From Immersiella caudata (lineage: Eukaryota; Ascomycota; Sordariomycetes; Sordariales; Lasiosphaeriaceae): a stretch of DNA of 64,000 nt. Below the pieces are notes generated by a model that was not told where the DNA came from, searched no databases, and saw only the letters and a program-made list of their open reading frames with translations. The stretch is taken from positions 2,232,001 to 2,296,000 of the forward strand of contig JAULSU010000004.1 in NCBI GenBank assembly GCA_030512335.1, read 5' to 3'. Of this stretch, positions 11,855-23,172 are shown piece after piece. Both the position numbers and the translations under genes were made by a program. Within the stretch, counting starts at the first letter, position 1, and each line of letters begins with the position of its first letter.

Positions 11855-12969
11855 TCAAATCCCTGGCACTCTACTCACCACGTCCATGATCTCCTTGAGC
11901 GTCCTGGAGCAAAACTCGTCGTCGTTGATGAGCTCATGCATTCTACAATGCGATGTCAGTTCGCCCCCCTTTCATGAACCGCAAACTTCGGAGCGGATAC
12001 TTACGGATAAAGCAGGTCATTATGCCAAAACTTCCCATGGCTCTCCGGCCCCAATGCCGTCGCACTGACCAAAGACCGGCCACCCTCCTCAGCAGTGCGA
12101 TGGATAAACGGCGACGCCCCGGCCATCAACATCTTCTGCACCCACGGGTGATCCCTCCCCAAATCTGTCTTGCACATCCCTGGACACACGGCGTTGACAA
12201 TAACCTCCGGTCCCCCATCCCCACCCGCCATCTGCCTCGCCATGTCCTTCATCACCACCAACCCCATCAACTTGACAACCGTGTAGTTCCTAAACGAATT
12301 CCACCCCTTCTTATCATTCACCATCCGAAACGCGCTCCCGTCAAAGTCCCTGAGCCACTCCTTCTGCACCATATCATTCCCCCCGCTATTCACAAACGTC
12401 AAATGCGGCGCAACGCCCCCGTTTGCACCCGTCCTCCGCAAACTCGGAAGCATCAACAGCGCCATCACCGTCGTCGACAAGACATTCACCTGCAGCGCCA
12501 ACTCCCATCCCTCCGGCTCAGGTGAGGTCTTGTACCCCGGCGGTGCAAGGCCAGCGCATAGCAGCGCGACGTCGAGTCCAGATGAAGACACCTCCTTATC
12601 CAGTTCCTTGCAGAATTTCTGCACGGATGCAAACGTCGATAGGTCAACGAGCAGATAACCAATCGAATCCGCGTCTCGTCCTGTCTGCGTGAGAATGCGC
12701 CGTTTGGTGTCCTCGCCCTTTTCGGCGGTGCGCACGCCGAGGATGAGCTTGGAAGCGCCAAGGGCGGAGTACTTGACGGCGGCTTCGAAGCCGAGACCGG
12801 TGTTGGAGCCGGTGACCAGGACGGTTTTGCCGGCGAAGGAGACGGTGGGATCGGCGGGGGGGTGTTTGAGGCCCCAGCGCATTTTGCCGAGGGCACCGAG
12901 GCCCGGGGGTCGGACGGGTTGACCCGGCTGGGGGGTTGAGTAGGCGGTGATAATGTTGGGGTTGGACAT
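11855..12969 (-). CDS. Short-chain dehydrogenase/reductase (SDR)
   Basis: An NAD(P)-dependent oxidoreductase of the retinol-dehydrogenase-like SDR type; substrate unknown. Exon 12005-12969, intron 11943-12004 (GTAAGT to GTAG), exon 11855-11942, 350 aa. The Rossmann glycine motif is TGSNTGLG (about residue 52). The fold also shows LLVDLSTFAS, CAGLAPPG (in place of the usual NAG) and FVNSGG. In the region where YxxxK is expected the sequence reads YTVVK, followed by VCPGMCKTDL. A possible later donor (GTGAGT) near the end could alter the last few residues. A TATATAA-like sequence at 13161-13168 could be its TATA box, about 190 bases upstream. No lesions were found. Confidence 0.85.
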
Positions 12970-13445
12970 TTTGGGTGTGAGTTGGTGATTTTGGAGAGCT
13001 TCGGTGAGTTGGGTGGTTGGTTGGTTGATATATGGCGAAATGATGACGCTTCAATGTTGGCTGGGTTGATCCTTCGAGTGCTGCGCCACTTCTGCTAAAA
13101 TTGCAAGAGCAACGTTGATGAGGATCATAGCAGATAATCAGGGAGCATGGAAACGGCGAGTTATATATCTGGTCTTGATCGGTCCAAAGTTGCGGAAAAT
13201 GTCCGAATTCGCACGGGCGTGGTGGTGTTAGTCTCCGAGCCAGCCCCTGAACGCATCCACCAATCAGAGCCGACAAAAAAAACAAAGACCATCGCACTGA
13301 GATATTCTTTGGATCACAGATTTATACGCATTTGTGGTCAAATGATCGCATTGTCTGGACTTTGCTTCTCGCCATCACATCATGGCCGCAAGTCAACGTG
13401 GCAGGACGCAGGAGCCACCTCTAACCACACCCTGTCCGATCCTGC
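12970..13445. other. Intergenic region
   Basis: Promoter side of the intact SDR and 3' side of the dead SDR. No gene seen. It contains the TATA-like sequence near 13161. Confidence 0.45.
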
Positions 13446-14509
13446 TCAGTACGCGGCATCCCAGCCCAACAGAGCATCATCCCCCAACCTGGACTTCACC
13501 AACCGACCCGTGAGAGCCCACAGAGCGTCACCAAGAACCAGGTCCGAAGCCTGGGTGCTCTTTTTGCCAGGTGAATCCGGATCGTTGAAGTAATGCCCAT
13601 TCAGGTTCTGCTCGATCATCTTGGGCGACGTCAGCGCCTACAGAGCGCTGTAAGACCCCTGCTCGACGTTCCGACCCGTCGCCAGCATAGCCCAAGTCAA
13701 GAGCTTTCCCGTCAGCCCAGGATACGTGTCCTTACACTGTTGCTGCATCTCGGTGTTGACCTGCATCTTGATTAGCATCATCAAATTGCGAATAGACTCA
13801 AGTTAAACTTACCGCCCCAGGATGCATCGAAACCGCATAGATATTATCCCCATTCTTCTCAATCACCTTCTCCACCAGCCCATACTTGGCAAACAAAATC
13901 ATCGCCAGCTTCGTCCTCCCATACAACTCGGTAGGTCCCAACTCGGGATTATTAATCTCATCCAACGTCGCAAAGTGCGCGTTGCTCGGCGCCGCCCGAT
14001 GCATCTCCGACGCCTCAAACACAACCCTCGGCGCCGGACTCCTCGGATCCTTTGCCGTCTTGCGCAACACCGGCCATAGCTGGTTGCACACGTAAAACTG
14101 CCCCAGCGCATTCACGCCAAAGTGGCGATCGATACCGTCGGCATCCAGACCGTACTGGTTCGTGTTGATTCCCGCTGACAAGACGAGGAAGTAGGAAGTC
14201 AAGACGTAGAAGCTCGTCGCGCAGCTTGGAGAAGACGTCGCGGGTCTCGGCTAGGTTGCCCACGTCGCACGGCTTCCAGTCGACTTCGGCGTCGGGACTC
14301 TCCTTGCGGGTTTTGTCAACGGCGTCGGTGTGTTGTTCTTCTTTGCGGTTGATCATGATGACGCGGTACCCGGCGTTGGCGGGGGCGCGGGAGATTTTGA
14401 AGCCGATGCCGGATGCGCCGCCGCCGACGACGGCGATGCGGCTGTGTAAGTTCTCGGGATGCATGGGCGTTGGGCCGATATCCGTGGTCTTTTGGAGGAC
14501 CGATCGCAT
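13446..14509 (-). pseudogene. Short-chain dehydrogenase/reductase pseudogene
   Basis: A second SDR, not obviously a copy of its neighbour. Exon 13813-14509 holds the nucleotide-binding start (VVGGGASGIGF), the VLSAGINTN segment, the catalytic ELYGRTKLA and MHPGAV. Intron 13761-13812 leads to exon 13446-13760 (VNTEMQQQ to the stop at 13446). Two lesions are seen. A 7-bp tandem duplication (AGGAAGT twice, 14186-14199 on the plus strand) shifts the frame inside the RLDF-VLSAG strand. TAG at 13638-13640 replaces an expected Trp after SAL. Removing seven bases makes the exons divisible by three. The normal TGxxxGIG motif is also altered to GGGASGIG. The gene is most likely dead. Confidence 0.8.
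14186..14199. repeat. Perfect 7-bp tandem duplication causing a frameshift
   Basis: AGGAAGT occurs twice back to back. One copy restores the SDR frame and two break it. This is a typical replication-slippage product. Confidence 0.8.
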
Positions 14510-14961
14510 TTTGGCTTTGTTGTCGTGACGTGATGTTGTTGATTTGGCGGAAGTGGATAGATGAGTTCGAAATGGTGAAAGCCTGAAAGTTCGGACGCGG
14601 TTCGTCTGATGGCAACAACAGTAGCGCTATGCGATTCAAACGAGGATTGTCCTGTATACTTGAGGTTTCGGTGTCGATCCAGTGGAATTGAGGGTGCTTT
14701 GTGTGGGGCGGATGGTGCTGAGATCATTTTCACCATCCGTGGAGGTGCAGCTGCGGCAGATGATATCACGACTTCCCGACGAATTGAGTCACATCCCCAA
14801 CAACCTGTCCCCCTCCTGCAAACCCGTGGGACCACGAAAATCGAGACAGGTGTAACCCTAATTTCTCCAGCATTTTCTGATCATGTCAGAATTCTCGGTC
14901 ATGTCTTTTATTCCAAGATGCAACCAACAGCAAAGTGCTGTGGGGCGAGAAGCTTGACACA
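14510..14961. other. Intergenic region
   Basis: Between the dead SDR's start and the HET gene's stop. No supported gene or repeat. Confidence 0.45.
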
Positions 14962-17869
14962 TCACACGATCGTGTACCTGCCCCCGGGAAAGACCATGAC
15001 CCGCCACATCCCTCTCGTAAAGCATTGTTCCATGAGCCGAAGCGTTTCGTACTTGCTATTGTCCTTTTTGTCCTCAACAGGCTCTACAGCCCACGAGATC
15101 CCCATGCCCCTAGTCATTGGAGCCGGAACTCGCTCCACGTGGGTGTGAAAAGGGGTCAAGATAAGGCTGGCCGGTCCGTCTTCTCCAGCGTTGTCAACAT
15201 CGAAGATAGCACATTGACCTTCAAGCGTCTTCAACCTGCCCAACCCGTTCTTCCCGAAAGCGTTGATGTAGTACATCCACTGTGATGCGGCGGTCATGGA
15301 ATTCATGTCCACGGTGATCCCCGAATCGCCAGTCGGATACGGCGCGATCAGACTGACGAACATATCCTGCAGAATCCGTGTTGCAGAAGCTACCATACCG
15401 CGCTTCAGGTGATCATCAAGCAATGCCGACAATTCGAGCTCCTCTTCGGTTTCTTTCACCTCTTCGGGAGAAACAGTCTCATCAATGTCGCTGGATTTAT
15501 CGTCGCCACCGTCGTCATCCACTCGATCGAAGTTCACCCCGTGAGCCTCATCAAATAGGTCGTTCATGTACTCGGGGCAGTACTTGTGCCCCGGAATGGC
15601 GTCCGTTGAACGGTTGTCGACATACTCGCTGTCCCCAGATTCCCTTACTAACGTTGCAGCCCAGAATCCGCCGTGCTTCATGATCCTGTCGATGAGCCAC
15701 TCCTCCTGATAGCTGGACTGGGTGTCCTGGTTTAACCTGAACATCGACCCCCGATTCTCCACCCCAAGACCTTTAGGGAAGTCTCTTATCGAGTAGAGGG
15801 GTCGAAATGTTTTCCTCGCGTTCATCCACTCTGGATTCCACACCGATTGCCAGATGGCATCGGCAACCCCAATCTCACCACGGGCGCGGAGAACCTCGAG
15901 TACATCGAAGAGTATCTGAGTGATAGCACGCTTGCGCCGTTTCATGTGTGTGAAGAGAGCGCTGACGGTGTCGAAAGGGTTTTTACCTCGGCCAGTCGCT
16001 CGCTTTTCGTCCTCTCTCGCAATAGTGGCCATGATATGCCCGAGGTCAGAGTTCAAAGACTGCCAATTTGCCTTGTATTTCTTCTTGACCTCTTCAAGCT
16101 TGCAGAATTTCACAACCTTCCATAGCAGGCCTGGCAGTCGAAGAGTGTCTCCTCGGAGGAAAAAGGATTCCGCGGCAGAGTGCCCAATGTCTGGGCCTCG
16201 TGGGCTCAGATGCCTGTCGCTGACCCAGGGCATGTTTTGGAGCGCCCACTGCATTAGCCCAGCTGATTGTGACTCCTGATCAGTATCGCTGCGCAGGGGT
16301 GGGGTTGTTCGGGAGGGCGACGTTACAGAATGTAGACGCACCTGTGCCATCTCCTGCTTCTGCTGGAAGTGGTGCACACAGCTCGCGGTAGTGCAGCTCC
16401 GGCGTCAGGAGCGAGAAGTCGCCGTTCATGATGGAAAGTGCCAGCACGCAAACGGCCAAGCTTGACACATTCCCACTATTCCCGAGTCCTACCGTATCGA
16501 GACGTTTCTCATAGCCGCACATATTGGCAATGATGGCGAGTCTGTCAGACACAACCGTGTTCTCTCGGTACCTTAGGAACGCCAACGCTGTGGCAGCGCT
16601 GCATGTGTCCCTTTGCTTGGATCCGCCAATGGACCACTCGACCATGCTCACCCTGGGGAACTCGGGATGTAACCAGGACACCTTGTGCAGAGTCTGAGCC
16701 AAGGTGTTTCCATCCGGTCTTGCTCTTTCGATGATATTGGCAGCAAGCTTCAGACAAGTAAACAGAACGTGGAAGTCCACGCAGATCTCCGAAGACGGGG
16801 CCTTTTCATGACAGAGAAGACCAAAGTCGTGGACTCGAACTCGATTGCTTTTCGGAAGAAGCATGACGATGCTTCCTGCCGACGCAAAGGCTTCTTGCAA
16901 TATCCACGCACGGGTGTTCCAGCGATCGCCAACTACCAGTTCGAGTGTTTCGGCAACATTCCCGAACTCAAGGACCTGGGGCTGCCGTCGTGCTGCTGGG
17001 AGCTTGCCCCGAGGGACAAGAGACAGGGCTTCAGCGACGTGTCTCGCTGTTGTGGTTCCGAATAGGGCATCCATGTGTCGTTGCTCTAGGGTTGTCTCGA
17101 ACAGGCCGATTGTGATGTGTGCACTAAGGTAGACGATATCCATGGCTTGAATGCCAACCTCCTTCTCGGCTGGATCGTCCTGAGGGATGCATTCCTGGTC
17201 AATCCAGATCATGCGGTAGCCATTCTGCGCAGCGAAGGCGACAGCGCGGTCGATGGTGTGCTTTGAGGCTCGCGCCTCCCGAACAGATCCATCCTCTTCG
17301 ACAACCATGTATGGCCCCGCGTCGACGTCACCGTCACTGTCAGAGGCTGGCGGCTGGGACGACCAGCAGTAGGAGACAGCGACGAAATGGCCACATGGAA
17401 ACTCTCGGTACGACTTCGGATCGAAGGTGCCCATGCCCATGTCTGCGTCTTTCTGGACAACACGACGAATGCGAAACCTCGTTGCTTTCTTTCGAGTGGG
17501 AAACAGCGGGATGGTCCGACAATACGAGCATGCGAGATGGGTGATGTGGCGGCAGGCATTGGCCGTTGCAGCTATTGTCTCGCTTTCCAGGTTGGCCGTC
17601 CGCAAGGACTGCTCGTGGGAGTAGCAGTGGTGTCCCGGCGGGATGCGCTGTCCGGATTCGCATCCTCCACAGAGGAGTCGCTTTTCATGGGAAACGGTAG
17701 GCACGATCTCTGAGGCGGCATCATCGTCGAAGGTCAGAAATCGCAGCCTTCTCGCCCATGATTGAGCGAGATGTCGGCTGGTGGTGTGCTTGGATATTTT
17801 GTCGATGGAACTGGCGAGCTGTGCGGGCGTAACCCTGCAAACCGGGTCCTCTCTGGTGTCGTCAATCAT
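14962..17869 (-). CDS. Heterokaryon-incompatibility (HET) domain protein
   Basis: HET domains trigger cell death after fusion of unlike fungal cells; the fold is related to TIR. The model is exon 16342-17869, intron 16263-16341 and exon 14962-16262, 942 aa, starting at the ATG of MIDDTRED. HET signatures are FVAVSYCWSS, then WIDQECIPQDDPAEK with MDIVYLSAHITIGLFE, then RAWILQEAFAS. A longer in-frame start exists at 18142, but that extension is not conserved-looking. The intron acceptor was chosen (AATCAG) because it restores the downstream frame; other acceptors are possible. The C-terminal half has an acidic patch (VDDDGGDDKSSDIDE) and no recognised domain. No signal peptide. It is divergent from the next HET gene. 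Confidence 0.8.
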
Positions 17870-18457
17870 GACGAGATGATGGCAGTTGACGGGTTTTGGT
17901 GAAGGTCTCGAAGGCGTTGGGCTGCGAGGGAATAGCGTTGAGAGGAAGGAACGATGACATTGTGGGGCCCTCCATGCAACCCAGTGTTCCTCCACAGGTG
18001 ATCCTGCAGGCCAGGCAGCCACTAGGAGGGAGAGTGGAGGTGTCTTGGCCAGCAGCAAACCATGACATTTCACTTGAAGAGATGGAGCGGCGACAATGGA
18101 AACCAACAAGAGCGGCAAATGCCAACTACTTCTTAACCCCACGGCCGGCGTGCTGCAATGATCTCGCGGTCAATCGGAGAGCGTCAAGGGTTAGGTTCGC
18201 CATTTGGGAGCTCATCTTCCCCTCCGCTTTCGGTCCAGCTGATGGCGCGCCCGTTGGTTTGGTGCCACACACTCAGAAATCGCCAATGAGAAGAGAGGTC
18301 TGGCGAACGGACTCGCTCTCCAATCACGGCAGTCTCCAAGAATGAGGGGTATGCAAGTCCGGAGCCTCAGAATCACCGCAACCCTTTGCAGTTTTTTGCT
18401 CTCATTTAAGGCCTCCCCCCCAGCTTTTAGTCGCCCACAGCCCGACTTGCAGACCTA
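17870..18457. other. Divergent promoter region between two HET genes
   Basis: Both flanking HET genes start here in opposite directions. No gene is supported. Some of it could be the 5' leader, or an N-terminal extension, of the minus-strand gene (alternative start at 18142). Confidence 0.45.
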
Positions 18458-20409
18458 ATGGAACGCCGCAGTGGTTTGAAAGGCTACCTTCGTCGTCGCC
18501 TTCGTCGTATCCTAGACGAAGATGAAGATGACGTCCCCTTTCGTGCGGGCCCGTCTCGAGCTGAGGAAGCCCAGACCTCCTTAGAATACAAGCGAATCCC
18601 CGTCGCCGACATCAACCCTCTGTGGATTGACCTAGTCACCGTTCACGCTTGGATGAGCGCCTGTGACGAACTCCACGATTGCGCCCAACAATCCGACTTC
18701 GGAGACCCTCCAACCTGGCTCATCGACATCGAGGACGAATGTCTTGTGGCTCCGCCCTCTACCGCTGTTCGGTACTTCGCCTTGTCGTATGTCTGGGGCG
18801 AGGTGAAGACGACCAAACTCACAACGACCACCATCCACGCCTTTTGTCAGCCGGGCGTCTTCTCCGCCACCAACAACACCGACGTCCATATCCCCAAGAC
18901 TATCCGGCATGCTATAGGCCTTGTCAAAGCGCTGGGTGAAAGATACTTATGGGTTGATGCTCTCTGCATTGCTCAGGATGACGACGCGAATTTTCATAAC
19001 GAGCTGCGCAACATGGGGGCCATTTACCACAAAGCATACGCCACTGTGGTCGCCGCAACGGCATGGGATGCAGATGAAGGACTGAGAGGCCTGGAGGGTA
19101 TATCACCCCCGCGTCACATTGCAAGCAATTTCGCGGATGACCTGCACAAGTATCTTGACCCGCAGACGATGATATGGGTAAGCTACCTGTGTTTCACTTT
19201 TAGGCGCTCCAATTTCTAACTTCTGGCAGAATTCCAGAGGCTGGACTTTTCAGGAAGGACAGCTGTCTCGCCGAATGTTGATGTTCTGCGGCCATACCGC
19301 CATCTGGAGATGTACTCGCTGCACCATCGATGAATCAGGTTGCTGCCAGACTTTGTCAAAGGAAGCCGCGTTTGGAAGCCTGAGTTCTTTGGGGGCGGTT
19401 AATAAGGGAGGATTTGAAACGTACGGACTCCATTTTCTTCACGTTCTTCCACTTGGGTATCAGCATGAGCAAGTAGATATCTACCTCTCTGATACTGTCA
19501 GCTTTAAACGGGCTAAACTAGTACAGTCTCCCAGTATCCTCAGCCAGCAAGCCATGCCTGCAATTTCAGCTTCATGCATACTTCAAGGACGTCGTTGCCC
19601 CTTATAATACCCGGAGCTTTACTCAAGAATCCGACCTGCCACGAGCATTCGCCGGCATAGCACACTTTCTCGAGCAGAACGCCGCGGTAGATAGCATTTT
19701 CCGCGACGGCTTCAGTTGGGGTTTACCCCTCGCCAATTTTGCTCATGGGCTCACTTGGTGCACGTCGAATGAAGATCTTCGACCCCGCAGCACAGATCTC
19801 GGCATTCCTTCGTGGTCTTGGCTCGCATGGGAAGGCAACATTATAGCGGACCCGATGAATTTGGATTTCGACGACATCGAATCCGGGACATTCGCCGCTG
19901 TTGGTCACTTGCGCATCCAATGGAATCCAAGTAACATCGACATCCCCGTATGCAGATGCAGTCACGCCAGCAGTGGGGATTCCCTCCACATTGTGGCTCA
20001 GCGGTGTAATATACGACCCGAATTCAATTGGAAGAAGCATGCGGTAACTTTGCATCGAACGAATCATCCAATCCTGCATGGGGAGCATGCCATGGAGATA
20101 GCGTTTCTCATCGCAGATAGGCCTGGAGATATCGGAGATCCCAGTTTGTTCCCCGACTCATACACCGTGGAACTTGTCGCCGTCCGCAAGTTTGAAGCCT
20201 ATCTGGAACGTTGGGTGTCTGGCAAGCGAGTGCAGGAAACAGCGACATATATCAGGGCGCTATGGATCGCACCTCAAGCGACAGCGTCGGGAGATTTTGA
20301 AGGTCACGGCACATTGCGGGCTCGACGACAAGGTGTGGCGATTGTTGAAGAGGGCCTATGGGAGCGGAATGTGCGGGGTGGTGGGAAACTTCTTACTGTC
20401 ATTGAGTGA
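18458..20409 (+). CDS. HET-domain protein
   Basis: Exons 18458-19177, 19230-19472 and 19522-20409 join over introns 19178-19229 and 19473-19521 to give 616 aa. Hallmarks are ALSYVWGEV, then LWVDALCIAQDDDANFHNEL with MGAIYHKAYATVVAAT, then the SRGWTFQEGQLSRRML block completed by splicing. The later conserved segment IPSWSWLAWEG is also present. The N terminus is very basic and then acidic (RRRLRRILDEDEDD). All exons are open, so it looks functional. The partner allele or trigger cannot be told. It is the plus-strand member of a divergent HET pair. Confidence 0.82.
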
Positions 20410-20659
20410 TGGAACTCCACTAGGGAACAAACCCCCATTGTCGCCAAGGCACTGCCAGTTTGGCGCGAACCCTGCGCCTGCTACTGAAATGTGGCCTTCG
20501 ACGACTTCCAAATCAGAATACATGCCCTTTTCGGCCGACCCCAATCATTGCCCGTTGCCCTCCCCGAGTCGACGATCAGCTCGCTAAAGGAGTGCCTTCC
20601 GCTTCGCTGTTTCCCAGCGTACTCTCCAATAGGGGACGAATCTCACCTGGCCCATGTTG

Positions 20660-22634
20660 TCAGGGTCCTTGCTTTCCGTTAGGTCCCAGTCGCGAAGCCT
20701 GACCTTCCACCGCTCCAACCGACGTCTCCTCGTCCGCTCTGATGGGTTCCGCAACTTCCACAGGCTCGGCATCGCTCTGCCGAAAGACCCCTTCCGCCAG
20801 CCAGAAGCAATACAAAGGGACTCCGCAAATGACGAACTGTAGAGCGAAAAACCCAAACAAAATCCCTTGATACATCAGGCGCAACCGACCTTGAACAATG
20901 TCCCACGAGAAGGGCGGCAGGAGCACCCCCGTCCTTGTCTCGCCATTTCTATCAACGACATCAAGCGCGTACCAACCGACGCGGTTAAACACGCCAGACT
21001 GCGTGCTACCGATGATGCCCGTGAAGGGGATGAGAACAAGAAAATCCAACATAACAGTAAGAAAGAACCTGCGTTTAACCCATGCTATCTCGTCACTCTC
21101 GTCACCGTTGGCTACTGCACCCAATCTTTTGGATAGCATTCTCAAGAACTTTTTCAGCCTCCTGTTTTCCTGCCTTTTGGCAAACGTATTCAGCCTGTCC
21201 ACCATCATGCCCAGCAGCCACGGAAAGGCACTCGGTTGAAGGTCGTCTGAAAGAACCACCCAAAGACATAGAGCGCCCACATGAAAACCTTGTTCCCCGT
21301 CCGGCAGTGCCACAGCTTTGGCGGCACCACGGCTGCTAACCATGTACCCCCAACCGGGCCTGTTGAGACGATTATCAGCGCTATAACGTCGAGAACAAAT
21401 GGCCTCTGGACCACCAACCCTCCGTCCGCATGATTCTCATGACAGCGGTCGGGTCGGTAGTTTGGAATCGCTCCAGAACGGACGTGTTGCATGGTACCCG
21501 TCCGCAAATTCCAGCGAGGCTCAGGGCACTCCAAATCCGTTTCGAGTTGGCGGAGAATGCGACGAGTCGAGTCGTCACTCTTGGGACACCGATGATGCAG
21601 GCGAGAAACATAGCGACGATGGGCCAGTTGACGGTCATGGATGAGGACAAGCTCCAGATTGCAATGGCTTGGGGGTCCTCCTCGTCGTACCTCTCGTGCT
21701 CGATGTACAGGTACTTGAATAGAACGGCCACGACGAAACCGACAAGAGCGGCGAGAACCGGGAGCGCGTTGACTCGACGATCAGAGGCGAGAGACCTCGC
21801 GGCCTTTCGGACATGCTGAAGCGCTGGTTGTGTTAATCTGACGTATCTTCAGTGTGTCGGCGGTAACTATAATGGACATGAAAAAGACATGGAAAAGACA
21901 CACCTCTCAAAAACACTGCCGTGTGGGTTCACCCTTTCCTGAATCATGTTCGGAGGTACAATGGGGGGATCAAGTCCAACACCAGCATAGGCGACGAGAA
22001 CCAGCGAAATAGCTTTACAGTCTTCCTCGACCTCGTCCCTTGCCGGATTTGACAATCCTGGCGCAAGCCACTCCACCAGCCGCCGCCTAGAGAACCATGC
22101 CGGCGTGTGTCTAGCCAGCCAGTACCATAGGCGACCCTGCCACGACACAGAAGCCCACGGGCGGCTCACCCATCGGTCGCCATACGCATCCCTCACTCCT
22201 CGAAGGGTAGTCAAAGCGGACGCAAGTGTGTACAAGTAGCTCGATATCGAGTCTGCAGGGTTTCCCACCAAATGCAGGACGGTGAAGAATTACATGAAGA
22301 ACCTGAGAGGAGCCCGAGGCAATTGGAGAATCAAGACAAACAAGGGCAGCTTGTAGTCGACAAGCCGTCCCAGTATGATCTTAGGGTCGTACGTATGCCA
22401 GGGGCCGTAGCCTGGCGGGAGGAAGTCGGCGCGGCCTGTTGTGAGGTTCATCGCGAGTTCGAGACTGATGATACCGCGAGCACGATCTAGCATTAGCCAG
22501 TCGCAAGTGTCGTTGACCTTGGTGATCTTCTGCGCTAGATCACTGATGTTGAATAGACTGGGATTCGCAATCCAGTCGCTCACTTTAGTGCAGTTTAAGA
22601 AATCCATCTTGATGGATTGGTCGAGAAGTCCCAC
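20660..22634 (-). pseudogene. Fungal multi-pass membrane protein gene, disrupted
   Basis: No function recognised. Minus-strand exon 21904-22634, intron 21838-21903 (GTGTGT to GTCAG) and exon 20660-21837. Predicted membrane segments include KLPLFVLILQLP, VLAALVGFVVAVLF, WPIVAMFLACIIGV, VLDVIALIIVSTG and FFLTVMLDFLVLIPF. The lumenal/extracellular N-terminal part has NxT/S sites. Lesions: TAA at 22290-22292 where the frame otherwise continues into FFTVLHLVGNPADS, an extra AG near 21404-21407 within GWWSR-PFVLD, and one missing base near 21235-21239 before PSAFPWLLGMM. With these three corrected, exon lengths sum to a multiple of three. A further 5' exon with a leader peptide probably lies at 22709-22978. 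Confidence 0.7.
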
Positions 22635-23172
22635 GGATCCAAGAAAAAACAGGAGGAGTGAAGGCTAGGGAAAAGGGCACCGATGACCTGGGCGATTAAA
22701 TGGCAACATCAACTCACACTGATGCCCTCTTTTCTAGCCTGAGAGCGCCCATCAAGAATGCTCGAGCAATAAATTGATGCATAGACTTTCTTCGCCTCAT
22801 CAGCGCGTTGTTGGACCCTAGCCGCAGCGCGGGCTGCTGGTGGGCAACCCATCATTGGCGGAAATGGGGATGTTGGAGGGTAGTGGCTTGCAGCAAACAT
22901 CCCCAAAGGGTTTTTGTGGCGTTGAGTTGATATTGATGTGATGCGCCTTGGATGGATCGTTCCAAACTTGAGTCGCAAGGCTCCCGCGGCCCGGTTATCT
23001 TCTCGGTCTGACCATGCGTAGTAGAGGAGCGTTTATTTATGACTTGCAGTCATAACCCTTAAATCCAAAGTAGAGGTGATAACGTAATTAATAGACACTC
23101 GGAAAACGAATAGGGGATTGAATACACGACCGCAAACTGAAACTTGATACACAAATGCCATTGTTGCTCTTG
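22635..23172. other. Region upstream of the membrane pseudogene
   Basis: Probably holds its first exon. A CCCTAG acceptor precedes a hydrophobic SLLLFFLGSVG stretch just above 22634, and a GTGAGT donor lies near 22720. The exact start is uncertain. The rest is 3' flank of the receptor gene. Confidence 0.4.

Noticed and set aside
10482..11858. Long minus-strand frame (458 codons, Pro/Thr/Ser-rich) opposite the GRDP gene
   Set aside because: It mirrors the GGN tail and coiled-coil region; codon composition and lack of domains mark it as antisense shadow.
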